Assembly (NCBI GenBank): GCA_030431715.1
Contig: JAUIIO010000009.1
Span: 62,001 to 126,000, forward strand
Length of the DNA: 64,000 nucleotides
Origin: a bacterium
GTDB lineage: Bacteria > Bdellovibrionota_C > UBA2361 > RFPC01
Reading direction: 5' to 3'
The notes beneath the pieces are model-generated. The model ran no database searches. It was not told where the DNA came from and was given only the letters and a program-made list of their open reading frames with translations. The position numbers and the translations under genes were made by a program. Within the stretch, counting starts at the first letter, position 1. Each line of letters starts with the position of its first letter. Of the stretch, positions 51,527 to 59,556 are shown piece by piece.

Positions 51527-52204
51527 ATGGTGAAAGAAATAGCCCGTCGAGGTATACTATTTTCGGTCGTTGGTCCCTCTGGGAGTGGAAAATCTACGCT
51601 GGGACAAAGACTACTCAAACACGTCGCTGGAAATATATCTCTTTCAGTCTCTGTTACCTCTCGTGAGCCACGCGGTGGTGAGGTTGACGGTGAGCATTAT
51701 TACTTTGTTTCAAGCAAAGAGTTTGAAGCTATGCGAGATCGGGGAGAGTTTTTTGAATGGGAGCAAACGCATGGAAACTATTATGGTACTGTACTTAAGA
51801 CTCTCGAAGAATCTATTCAAAGTGGTCGAGATCTTTTACTCGATGTCGATATTCGTGGTGCGCTAACGTTTAAGGAGCGTTTCCCAAATGATGCCGTAAG
51901 TGTTTTTCTCCTTCCGCCGTCACCTCAGGAGCTCGTTTCAAGAATTCGTAATCGAGCACAGATAACAGAAGAAGAAGTTCAGAAAAGACTCCGCACGGCT
52001 GAAGACGAATATCAACTCTTCTTAAAAGGGTGTGCTCCTAGTACTCCTGACCATATCGGGATTGATTATTTCCTCGTCAATGATGATATTAATGTAGCTT
52101 TTGAAGCACTTTTGAATATATATCTGTCCGAATCACGGAAGGTAGCGCGGTATGAGGAGTCGGTTCTGAAACCTTATTGCACAACCCCCTCTGCTTCCTC
52201 ATAA
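51527..52204 (+). CDS. gmk: Guanylate kinase
   Basis: A 225-residue P-loop kinase: 'VVGPSGSGKSTLGQRLL', 'SVTSREPRGGEVDGEHYYFV', 'FFEWEQTHGNYYGT', 'LLDVDIRGALTFKERF' and 'RIRNRAQITEEEVQKRL'. It makes GDP from GMP, feeding GTP and the ppGpp pathway. Normal length. The rpoZ gene that usually follows gmk is some 7 kb away here, so the classic gmk-rpoZ-spoT block has been split. Confidence 0.96.
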   Translation: MVKEIARRGILFSVVGPSGSGKSTLGQRLLKHVAGNISLSVSVTSREPRGGEVDGEHYYFVSSKEFEAMRDRGEFFEWEQTHGNYYGTVLKTLEESIQSGRDLLLDVDIRGALTFKERFPNDAVSVFLLPPSPQELVSRIRNRAQITEEEVQKRLRTAEDEYQLFLKGCAPSTPDHIGIDYFLVNDDINVAFEALLNIYLSESRKVARYEESVLKPYCTTPSASS

Positions 52205-52211
52205 TAGCAGT

Positions 52212-52706
52212 ATGATCAGAATCCTTCTCATTGCTTCACTCCTCTTCCTCCCTGCATGCTCCCTATTTCGGTCTCTCGGACTTGAGGACTCCTCTGGTGG
52301 GGGCATTAAGCTCTCTCAGATCGGTGCGCATAATGATAGAAAAATTGTTTCGCAACGTATTGATAGGGAGGGGTTTACAAGATCTGTTGAAGAGTCAGGG
52401 GCGCTTAGTCGAGTTCGGCTTGTACCTGTGTATGGAGCTAAGACTGATAAGTATCCTGAGTATCGCTTGTTTGGGATACAAAAAGGTGATCCGTATTATC
52501 TTTTAGGGCTTCGAAATGGGGATGTTTTGCGTGCTGCAAATGATTATATTCTCTTTGACGAATCCAAGTTTGCTCCCTATGTTTCACTTCTGCGCTATGC
52601 AAATGAGGGATTTATAGATATTTATCGGCAAGGGGAAGCTCTTCAATTTAAGTATACCATTATGCCTCAGAGAGAATCGACACATCTGCCCGGTTCTGAG
52701 AGTTAA
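52212..52706 (+). CDS. GspC-like PDZ lipoprotein
   Basis: A 164-residue protein with signal peptide and lipobox LPAC. 'IDREGFTRSVEESGALSRVR' resembles the linker of type II secretion GspC, and 'GIQKGDPYYLLGLRNGDVLR' with 'AANDYILFDESK' is the GspC PDZ end. GspC normally has an N-terminal membrane anchor and links GspD to the inner membrane; here the anchor is replaced by a lipid. No other gsp gene is in the window. It may be a periplasmic accessory only. 7 bp after gmk. Confidence 0.65.
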   Translation: MIRILLIASLLFLPACSLFRSLGLEDSSGGGIKLSQIGAHNDRKIVSQRIDREGFTRSVEESGALSRVRLVPVYGAKTDKYPEYRLFGIQKGDPYYLLGLRNGDVLRAANDYILFDESKFAPYVSLLRYANEGFIDIYRQGEALQFKYTIMPQRESTHLPGSES

Positions 52707-52814
52707 CCACCTTCACGAAGTGCGAATATACTGCACTCGATTATGTACTCAGGTAGAGCTGATCGATTATGTCGTCGTGCGCCTATAATTCTTGTAACCC
52801 CAGAGTCTTGTAAA

Positions 52815-53351
52815 CTATGACTCTGCTAACGGATGATCGTTTAAAGCGACAAGAGTTTCTTTCCCTGTTTCAGGGAATTTCACGTTGTGGTTTTTTGCCA
52901 GTTTGACCAGATTAATGTTAGAGAAAAAATCATCAATTGTTCTTCTGAGGTCGTACCATACTTCTTTGAGTCCGCAAAAGTTTTCCTGACAGCAAAGCTC
53001 CGCATCAAGTGGGTGGTCTTCACAAACGACTTGAAACGTATTTCCTTCCATGGCAAAGAGAATATCCTTTAGCGTAATAAGATCAGGCTCTTTTGCTAAT
53101 CGATATCCACCTCTTGGTCCACGTACGCTATCTACGATACCACCTTTTCTAAGACGCTGAAGTATCTGCTGTGTGTACTGAATAGGAATTGAAAGTTTTT
53201 CTGAAATATCAGCAGCACCTGTAGTTTTTGAAGAAGCAGCACTAAATGGGGGAGAGGACTCATCTTGATTTTCTGAAGAAGCCTCTCGCGCATTCTCATA
53301 GACATACAGAGAACAGAGTATTCCGTATTCGCCCCATCGAGTTATTCTCAT
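52815..53351 (-). CDS. Rrf2/IscR-family regulator with an N-terminal insertion
   Basis: Start at 53351, with GAGGAG six bases upstream, not 53402. 178 residues. 'MRITRWGEYGILCSLYVYEN' is the Rrf2 start and 'LSIPIQYTQQILQRLRKGGI' the wHTH recognition part, then 'VDSVRGPRGGYRLAKEP'. Three Cys at 'VVCEDHPLDAELCCQENFCG' (four Cys in all) could hold an Fe-S cluster as in IscR/NsrR. A Ser/Glu-rich insertion of about 25 residues splits the HTH helices after the N-terminal helix. Target genes unknown. Confidence 0.88.
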   Translation of the reverse strand: MRITRWGEYGILCSLYVYENAREASSENQDESSPPFSAASSKTTGAADISEKLSIPIQYTQQILQRLRKGGIVDSVRGPRGGYRLAKEPDLITLKDILFAMEGNTFQVVCEDHPLDAELCCQENFCGLKEVWYDLRRTIDDFFSNINLVKLAKNHNVKFPETGKETLVALNDHPLAES

Positions 53352-53444
53352 ACCATGCTCCTCGCCAATAGAACTAAATAGGCCTTGTCGTGCTGGCAAC
53401 ATACAGTGCAGAAAGCACTTCTATAGTAAAGCGAATCGGGGCGA

Positions 53445-53861
53445 TTAAAGCAAGATGATACGGCTAGCAAGAATAAATGACCAAGGAATAATAGCGGCCG
53501 TAATATAGATAAATGCCATAACTTTCATGGCTGCCGGGAGCCACGAAACGTGCTTTGAGAAGTAGCACAGCCCCAGTACGATCATGATACTGAATGATTT
53601 TGCGATAAAGAGAGCGGGGATAAACCCGTATTGATGCATAAGTGCTTGAAGAAGTGGATTCCCTTCACGCTCGACACCGTAGAAGTGAATGCCAAATCCT
53701 GTAAGGATTCCGTCTAGGAGTTGGAGGACGATAAGAAGTGCTCCTAATGCTAGTACCTTATTGTCGGGGAGGACCTTTTCAGCTTTGAGTTTTAGCTCTG
53801 AGATCGCCTCGTTAAGCCTTTCTCCCGTCTCTGTGTTGAAATCAATTACTGTATCCGCCAT
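53445..53861 (-). CDS. DUF5658-like integral membrane protein
   Basis: A 138-residue protein. A 35-residue charged cytoplasmic head precedes helices near residues 37-57 ('VLALGALLIVLQLLDGILTG'), 82-98 ('IPALFIAKSFSIMIVLG') and 111-137. 'LQLLDGILTGFGI' followed by EREGNPLL is the pattern of DUF5658/YNCE-like small membrane proteins. Function unknown. It is just upstream of the divergent udk gene. Confidence 0.7.
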   Translation of the reverse strand: MADTVIDFNTETGERLNEAISELKLKAEKVLPDNKVLALGALLIVLQLLDGILTGFGIHFYGVEREGNPLLQALMHQYGFIPALFIAKSFSIMIVLGLCYFSKHVSWLPAAMKVMAFIYITAAIIPWSFILASRIILL

Positions 53862-53949
53862 AGTCTAATACCTGCCCTTATTCTATAATCTTATCCGGGA
53901 AAAGAAAGAGGATGCTCCAGATAATTTATTCTTTTAATATCAGGTACAT

Positions 53950-54579
53950 ATGGGTATAGAGGCTCCTAAGATTGTTACGATTTGCGGTGGGAGTGCTTCT
54001 GGCAAGACCACTATTAGTCACGCCCTGCAAGCTCTATTAGGGAGAGAAGAGTGCCAAGTTGTTCCTCTGGATTCTTACTATATCGAGGCGGGGCACATGA
54101 GCTTTGAGGAGAGGTGTCTTATTAATTTCGACCACCCTGATGCCTTCGAATTCGAACTCTTGGGAGATCATCTTGATAGGTTACTCAAAGGAGAATCCGT
54201 TAAGATTCCACATTATGACTACAGTACGCACACCAGAATTCCAGGACGGAGTATTCCTATCCCACCAGCACCGCTTATCCTCGTTGAGGGAATCCTAACA
54301 CTTCATCCAGAACTCCTTCGGAACTACTACCATGAGGCGATCTTTGTGGAAGCTGAAGATGATATTCGCTACGAACGAAGATTGTATCGTGATACACGCG
54401 AGCGTGGCCGAACAGAGGAGAGTGTTAAAGAGCAATGGGAGAATACTGTTCAACCGATGTATGAAATGTTTTGTAAGCCGAGCGCGTCACATGCGACCTT
54501 GCGAGTGAGTGGCACTGCTCCCGTGGAGTCAGTCTGCGTTGATATTTTTAAGCATCTCGGGATTGAGGGGAAGTACTGA
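53950..54579 (+). CDS. udk: Uridine kinase
   Basis: A 209-residue P-loop kinase of the uridine/cytidine salvage pathway. 'VTICGGSASGKTTISHAL' is Walker A; 'VVPLDSYYIE', 'INFDHPDAFEFELL', 'IPHYDYSTHTR' and 'LILVEGILTLHPELLRN' follow in family order; 'RRLYRDTRERGRTEESV' is the lid. Standard length. Phosphoribulokinase/uridine kinase family membership is certain; udk over prk by size and motif. Confidence 0.93.
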   Translation: MGIEAPKIVTICGGSASGKTTISHALQALLGREECQVVPLDSYYIEAGHMSFEERCLINFDHPDAFEFELLGDHLDRLLKGESVKIPHYDYSTHTRIPGRSIPIPPAPLILVEGILTLHPELLRNYYHEAIFVEAEDDIRYERRLYRDTRERGRTEESVKEQWENTVQPMYEMFCKPSASHATLRVSGTAPVESVCVDIFKHLGIEGKY

Positions 54580-54596
54580 TTTCCGGTCTCAGCCCC

Positions 54597-54733
54597 CGAT
54601 CCTCCTCCTCCTCTTTTTCTTAATCTTCATCTTGCACTTGCACTAGCGTGAGGCACCCTCCTCAGCCTGCCTGCACATGGGAGTAGCGCTGGGACCAAGA
54701 CAAGGACAAAGGCTGGGATTTTTTTTGGGGGGG
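54597..54733. repeat. Period-6 degenerate array with poly-T/poly-G end
   Basis: Hexamers CCTCCT CCTCCT CTTTTT CTTAAT CTTCAT CTTGCA CTTGCA lead into a less regular GC-rich arm, ending with eight T and seven G at about 54719-54733. CTTAATCTT...CTTGCACTTGCAC is shared with the array at 9266. It follows udk and faces the small gene at 54741. Confidence 0.7.
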
Positions 54734-54740
54734 AGCTAGC

Positions 54741-54956
54741 TTAGTGGATAGTTTCAGTTTCTTCACCGATCTGCTCAACTTCTTTGGCGAGTTGATAGAC
54801 GGCTTCGCGTACTTCATCGATAAGCACACACATGAGCGAGCCTGTTTGGGAGATACCGTTGTCGGTATGTATCGTCTCTTTGGCAACCCATTCAGCTGCA
54901 TTTTCCAGGTGTTCGAGTCTACTGGATATTTCTAAGAGTTGATCGAGAGTGCTCAT
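54741..54956 (-). CDS. Small acidic helical protein
   Basis: A 71-residue frame, 'MSTLDQLLEISSRLEHLENA' with 'VLIDEVREAVYQLAKEVEQI', entirely helical and acidic with coiled-coil character. It overlaps another ORF in a second frame that starts at 54901 and reads into the period-6 array; this one is preferred because of composition and a start preceded by AAGGG. No family known. Probably cytosolic. Confidence 0.5.
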   Translation of the reverse strand: MSTLDQLLEISSRLEHLENAAEWVAKETIHTDNGISQTGSLMCVLIDEVREAVYQLAKEVEQIGEETETIH

Positions 54957-55049
54957 AGCTATGCCCTTACCGTAAGATTACTATAAGCTTAAGATGAGCA
55001 CTCTTCCTAAAAGGTTTCAGTGCCCCCTAAGGGGCTTAGAGGAGCCTCC

Positions 55050-56783
55050 TTAAGAGGTTGCAGAGGCTTCTTTTGGGGTTGGACGCTGAATTCCGTGGAA
55101 GATGAGGGCATCATCCTGAAATGCGAGTGTCCAGAGTACGTTTCCCATACTCTTTATCTGATCAATTTGCTCGGCATCCACCGGATTTTTACCACCAGTA
55201 AAGATAGCAAGATTTCCCTGCGCCATAGTAATAAGCTCGGCCATTTTGGCACCATTAAAGTGACTGACAAAGAGCGGTTTCTCTTCACGGAGCGTTTTCT
55301 CTGATGCATCGCCGAATGAGCTATCGAGAGATTCCTTACTAGTACCAGAGAGAAGTGATCCCATCGAAGCTTCCGAACTGGTGAGGTACAGGTTTCCATC
55401 TTTACTGGCAAGGTAAGCGCCAACGCCAAGTGGGCTGAGAGAGTACGATATTTTTGTTTCGGAAATATCCTTTTCTCTCCACGGGGTAAGAGGCGCCTGT
55501 CCTGATTGAATCATTTGCGTCAACATTCCCTTAAGGGTTTGGCCAAGACTGGAGGAATCTTTACTCTGAAGTTGTAGGAAAATGCCCGGAAAGAGGGAGC
55601 CCGGGTCTCCCTGAGTCACTCCGAGTTTCAGGTAGTCTATTTGATCTACGAGTGCAAGCTTTTCTTTGACCTCAGGATTGGAGTTCACTTCTGGAGCCAT
55701 CATAAGAGCGGTTTTACCTATTTGAAGAAGGTTCCGCGCAAAACCGAGACTTAACACTGATTTCTCATTAATGGTTGGGGGAAGGTAGTGGGCATCAGCT
55801 TTTAGAGGTGCCGTAAATGGCTCGATCTCCCCCTTGTCTTTCTTTAGCGTTACATAAGCACTTGTCCAGAGTGACTTGTCCTTCATGTCTCCAGTAAAGA
55901 GCACGCCATTTACAGGGATTTGTGCGGGATCAAAGCTTTTTGTATCGCCATTCTTTACGTTGAGAAGTTTCTCGATTTTTGTGAGAGCTTCTTTCACATC
56001 TGCAAATGCAAGCGTTATTTCAGAGCCTGATATATGAGCTTGAGATTTTACTTTCTGAAAGTGAGGTGATTTGAGTATTGCAACATCTTCCGAGACAGCT
56101 TTCTGAAAAGCTCCTTCTGAAAGTTCTTGTGCGGTCGTTATTGCAGCTGTATGCGCGTTAGCAACGACATAGAGTTTTTTAATCTCATCAGTGTCTTTCC
56201 CTTTTAGGCTTATAGTGTAGGAGGTGACCTCTCCAAGTTCTGTTGCATTTACTTTAAAAGGGGCAGTCTCTATGCCTTCCTCGCTGAGTTTCTTTTTGAG
56301 TGCTGTAAGTTTCGTTGAGAGATTGAAATTGTCTCTGGAGGAAAAATATGCTCCTGCACCAAGCGCAGAACCATCGTCTGAAAGCTCGAAGAAAGCAACG
56401 CCATTTTTTAATGGTTGTGGTTTTGAAAGGTCAGTTTCAATGAACTTTTCGTTAAAGATCCATTCTGTCATATCAGCCAGCGGCTTCAGATCGGGATTCT
56501 CGGTGGCTAGCGCCTGAATTTGTTCTATTACAGAACCTTTCTGGTTTGAGAAGGTCTCCTGATAGGTCTGAACATAATCAGAAAACCCTGGTGAGTCATA
56601 ATTCCACGCAAGAAACCCCAGCGTATCTGCAGGGAGCTGTTTAAGAAGTGGGAGTTCTAGAATGTTTTGACTACTTTTTGCGGTCTTGCTTTTCGTCCCT
56701 CTGTCACAGGATGAAAGCGTAAACACCGTAAGTGTGACAGCTATGAGGATACGTGACGTGATTAAGAAGTTATAAGATTTCAT
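55050..56783 (-). CDS. DUF3352-like lipoprotein
   Basis: A 577-residue exported protein. Signal peptide and lipobox (LSSC, Cys about 27). The N-terminal motif 'LPADTLGFLAWNYDSPGF' is like the 'lPadt..y' opening of DUF3352 proteins. A long region of alternating helices and strands with 'AALATENPDLKPLADMTEW'-type stretches follows (key part NPDLKPLADM). 'GAYFSSRDNF' and the final 'VLWTLAFQDDALIFHGIQR' parallel the family. Role unknown; probably a periplasmic outer-membrane-anchored protein. Confidence 0.65.
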   Translation of the reverse strand: MKSYNFLITSRILIAVTLTVFTLSSCDRGTKSKTAKSSQNILELPLLKQLPADTLGFLAWNYDSPGFSDYVQTYQETFSNQKGSVIEQIQALATENPDLKPLADMTEWIFNEKFIETDLSKPQPLKNGVAFFELSDDGSALGAGAYFSSRDNFNLSTKLTALKKKLSEEGIETAPFKVNATELGEVTSYTISLKGKDTDEIKKLYVVANAHTAAITTAQELSEGAFQKAVSEDVAILKSPHFQKVKSQAHISGSEITLAFADVKEALTKIEKLLNVKNGDTKSFDPAQIPVNGVLFTGDMKDKSLWTSAYVTLKKDKGEIEPFTAPLKADAHYLPPTINEKSVLSLGFARNLLQIGKTALMMAPEVNSNPEVKEKLALVDQIDYLKLGVTQGDPGSLFPGIFLQLQSKDSSSLGQTLKGMLTQMIQSGQAPLTPWREKDISETKISYSLSPLGVGAYLASKDGNLYLTSSEASMGSLLSGTSKESLDSSFGDASEKTLREEKPLFVSHFNGAKMAELITMAQGNLAIFTGGKNPVDAEQIDQIKSMGNVLWTLAFQDDALIFHGIQRPTPKEASATS

Positions 56784-56848
56784 ATAAACTCAGAAAAAAG
56801 ATAATTATAGTTTTTCGATGTCTGGTACGCTTTAAACTGTACCGCGAT

Positions 56849-57487
56849 TCATCGTAGCGAAGGCTTACGAATATCACCATACCAGATTATTGCTTTTCGA
56901 AGAGCCTTAAGTGTCACGCGTTCGAGTAAGGAGTGGAGAGAGTCAGAGAATGCATAACGTACGAAATCGCTGTCACTTTCTGAAAAGGTTAATGCGTGAG
57001 GGGACAGCTGGTCGTCGATACTCGCTCTTACGGTAATACTGGCTACTATCTTCCTTGTAACAAAGAGATCAAAAGCGCTTAAGCTTACCTCTTCCACGAT
57101 GAGCTCAAGATCCGGATTTCTTTCACTATATTCGATTCTTTTCCCTTCTAGTGCGGCAGCTACGTGAGCTTTGCGGCTAAAGAACTCCGCAGGATTCTCA
57201 AGGTAAATGCGACGAAAGGGGAAGAAAAGAAGGTATTGATTGCCTGTGTGAAGATCTGACTGCGTTGGGGCGGTCATGGAAAATTGAAGGGAAGGGGCGA
57301 GTCTCGCTGCTGTAGAGCTGATCTCAGCCGGTACAGGCCTGTCAGGTAAATAAAACGCAAAGCAGCCAGTAAAAAAGAGAGGGGTGATAAGTAGTAAGAA
57401 TCGCCCGGAGGCTCGTGAAATCAAGGAAAAGATGAGTAATATAGAGGGCATACTGGAACAGGAGGGGAGATGGAGGCCAATCTTCAT
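56849..57487 (-). CDS. Putative lipoprotein, unrecognised
   Basis: A 212-residue frame; an internal Met at 57451 also gives a signal peptide. The hydrophobic stretch 'FLLLITPLFFTGC' ends in a lipobox (FTGC). The mature part is alpha/beta: 'LHTGNQYLLFFPFRRIYL', 'RNPDLELIVEEVSLSAFDLF', 'LHSLLERVTLKALRKAI'. The pattern of one copy of NPDLELIVEE-type strand recalls small LPS-assembly or ABC-type accessory lipoproteins but nothing specific. It is upstream of the DUF3352-like gene on the same strand. Confidence 0.6.
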   Translation of the reverse strand: MKIGLHLPSCSSMPSILLIFSLISRASGRFLLLITPLFFTGCFAFYLPDRPVPAEISSTAARLAPSLQFSMTAPTQSDLHTGNQYLLFFPFRRIYLENPAEFFSRKAHVAAALEGKRIEYSERNPDLELIVEEVSLSAFDLFVTRKIVASITVRASIDDQLSPHALTFSESDSDFVRYAFSDSLHSLLERVTLKALRKAIIWYGDIRKPSLR

Positions 57488-57599
57488 AATAATTGGTTCA
57501 AAATGGGGATGTTACATAACATGGTACGATAGGGATAACATAGAGAGGGATGAATGAAACAGTGGAGATATGCCACTGAAGCTGCTGGTAACCTGTATT

Positions 57600-58925
57600 A
57601 TGAGTGAAGAAGAGAAGTCATATCTCATATCAAAAGAAGAGCTCCTATCAGGAATGATTGGTCCATTAACCGATCAGAGTGAGACTAGCTCTGAAAATGA
57701 AAAGCAGGGGTGTGCTCGCAGTCTGCGGTACATGGAGCTTGCTGATGCACAAAAGTGGGAAGAGCTGCGTAGTGATACAGAGAATGAACTCTCAAATGTA
57801 AGCGATGACCTTGTTGCTAGGGTCTGGTGGCTCTTTTCCCAGATGAAGCTTAAGCATGTTCCACTCAGTATTCTCTCTGGCTCAATTGATGAGGTCACAG
57901 AGCGAGTAATTGAAGACACTGGTGTGGATGTTGAGCTGCGCTCGCGGGCTGCGAAGCTATTAGAATTAGCTGGAGAGCAACTTGCGGAAGAGAAGCAGTA
58001 CGAACTTTCTGCTCATTTTCTTAAGCGTGCCGAGAAAGTGTTACCATCTGCTGTCGGAAAAACTGATGTCGTCCTTGAAAAGGAAAAGGCTGAGCTTAAA
58101 TCTTTACCTGCCTATACCCTGAGCGATGATGAGAAAGAAAAAATTCGTCATCCTAATCCGTCTCGCCCTTCGAAAGAAAAAAGTGAAAGCACATGGAAAG
58201 CCAGATCTTTGCTGATTTATTTGGTGATCTTTTTGCTTGTGGGTGGGTATCTCTTCTTTGGAAAAAATCGATTGGGAGCTGGAATAAGTTCATTGCTTTT
58301 TGAGCCATCTGAAAAACTTGTGTTGAGTCTAAAGCGTTCGCTCTCCACGAGAAAGCTTGTTCTCCCTCCGCTAGAGCGTGCTGACGGTACTGCGCTAGAT
58401 GCTTTAAAGTACGAGATGGATAATATTTTTAAGGTAGGTGAGCAGACTGAGGAGGCTGCAACTCCTGAGGTTGTCGATCCGTCCGCAGTTCAAGAAAAGC
58501 AGGAATTAAAACTATCATCTTCCTCAAATAGCGAGGAACAACCTGTACGAAAGGAGGCTCTCGATCTTTCGGGTCCATCTGAGCCGTCAGATTTTCCGAA
58601 AGAAGTATCAGATTCCCAAGGGACTGAAGAAGTTATGGTCGAGGAGAGCTCTCCACTTGTGGTGAGAAAAGATTTCGCGCGTGAGTTTCCGGGAAGGACC
58701 CGCAATCAAGCTGGAGCCAACTCTGAGTTTCCTCGGCGTTTTGAGGTGATAGCGAAGAGTGAAGTTCGGGCTTCTCCTTCTTATCACGCGGCTGTGCTTA
58801 AAGAGCTACAGATTGACGATCGTGTCGAGGTGATTCGTGAAGAGCTCCCGTGGGCTGTTGTTCGTTCGAGAAGGGGAAATATCGGTTATGTCCTGTCGCA
58901 GGACCTGACTCCTGTTGAGGATTAA
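57600..58925 (+). CDS. Membrane protein with C-terminal bacterial SH3 domain
   Basis: Start set at ATG 57600 (frame open from 57570). About 441 residues. The N-terminal ~200 residues are cytoplasmic and helical ('YMELADAQKWEELRSDTENE'). One transmembrane helix lies near residue 205 ('LLIYLVIFLLVGGYLFF'), then a long Ser/Glu/Pro-rich periplasmic linker. The last 60 residues are an SH3-type domain: 'VIAKSEVRASPSYHAAVLKE', 'DDRVEVIREELPWAVVRSRR', 'GNIGYVLSQDL'. Such domains bind peptidoglycan. It resembles division or cell-wall sensor proteins; no partner is identified. Confidence 0.7.
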   Translation: MSEEEKSYLISKEELLSGMIGPLTDQSETSSENEKQGCARSLRYMELADAQKWEELRSDTENELSNVSDDLVARVWWLFSQMKLKHVPLSILSGSIDEVTERVIEDTGVDVELRSRAAKLLELAGEQLAEEKQYELSAHFLKRAEKVLPSAVGKTDVVLEKEKAELKSLPAYTLSDDEKEKIRHPNPSRPSKEKSESTWKARSLLIYLVIFLLVGGYLFFGKNRLGAGISSLLFEPSEKLVLSLKRSLSTRKLVLPPLERADGTALDALKYEMDNIFKVGEQTEEAATPEVVDPSAVQEKQELKLSSSSNSEEQPVRKEALDLSGPSEPSDFPKEVSDSQGTEEVMVEESSPLVVRKDFAREFPGRTRNQAGANSEFPRRFEVIAKSEVRASPSYHAAVLKELQIDDRVEVIREELPWAVVRSRRGNIGYVLSQDLTPVED

Positions 58926-59020
58926 GATATTCTGGAGGTGTGAATGAAAGTTGGAAGTTTAAATGGTTATAATATCAGCACGTTAGTGGTCTGGCCCGAG
59001 ATTGGCATTTAGGAGAATGA

Positions 59021-59070
59021 AGGAAATTGCGTCTCTTGCATTTCCTTGTGTTTTTCTTTTATATTATAAG
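59021..59070 (+). promoter_or_regulatory. Candidate rpoZ promoter with overlapping inverted repeat
   Basis: TTGCAT (59036) and TATATT (59060) are spaced by 18 bases. An inverted repeat AAGGAAATTGC...GCATTTCCTT overlaps the -35 box and could be an operator or a terminator of the upstream gene. The two TTAAGGTAGA copies before the start supply the ribosome site. Confidence 0.45.
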
Positions 59071-59110
59071 GCCTTTAGAAGATTTATATTAAGGTAGATT
59101 AAGGTAGAGT

Positions 59111-59515
59111 ATGGCACGAATTACCGTAGAAGACTGTCTGGAAAAAGTCAGTAACAGATTTGCTCTCATATTGCTTGCTTCAAAGCGAACCAAGCAGATA
59201 CTTACAGGCTCTAAGCTTACAATTGATGATAGGAAAGAAAATAAGCCTGTCGTAAATTCTCTCCGTGAAATTGCAGATGGGCTTGTCAGATTTAAGACTG
59301 AGGAAGACCTGCAGAAAGAACGTGAAGCTGCGCTCAAGAAGAGAGAAGAAGAGCTTGCTCTCGCTGCAGCTGCTGAGGCTGAAAATGCCGCGAATGGTGC
59401 CACAGAAAGTGCTCAGATAGAGAGCGATGACAGCAATAGTGGTAGTGAAGAGAGCGATGATTCGGAAGAGAAGAAGGAGTCCGAGGAGAGTGAGTCCCTT
59501 CTCGCCTCTCAGTAG
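59111..59515 (+). CDS. rpoZ: RNA polymerase omega subunit with acidic tail
   Basis: Residues 1-60 are RpoZ: '[20 protein letters not shown]', '[10 protein letters not shown]', '[19 protein letters not shown]'. Omega helps fold the beta' subunit and binds ppGpp in some bacteria. The C-terminal ~70 residues are a low-complexity Ala, Glu, Ser and Asp tail (such as [15 protein letters not shown]) that is much longer than in E. coli. It is 42 bp before the RelA/SpoT gene, a conserved linkage. Confidence 0.94.
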   Translation: MARITVEDCLEKVSNRFALILLASKRTKQILTGSKLTIDDRKENKPVVNSLREIADGLVRFKTEEDLQKEREAALKKREEELALAAAAEAENAANGATESAQIESDDSNSGSEESDDSEEKKESEESESLLASQ

Positions 59516-59556
59516 AGATATCTGATTAGCATCGTGAGCCAATTCAAGAAGATGGA

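Noticed and set aside
52801..52825. Terminator between the GspC-like and Rrf2 genes
   Set aside because: CAGAGTC...GACTCTG forms a 7-bp stem but overlaps the Rrf2 coding end and lacks a T-run on either strand.
54662..54901. 79-codon minus-strand frame overlapping the small acidic gene
   Set aside because: Its C-terminus lies in the period-6 array, and its Lys/Ser/Pro-rich composition is less protein-like than the 71-residue frame.
55020..55049. Terminator for the DUF3352-like gene
   Set aside because: GCCCCCTAAGGGGC forms a small hairpin, but no T-run follows on the minus strand.
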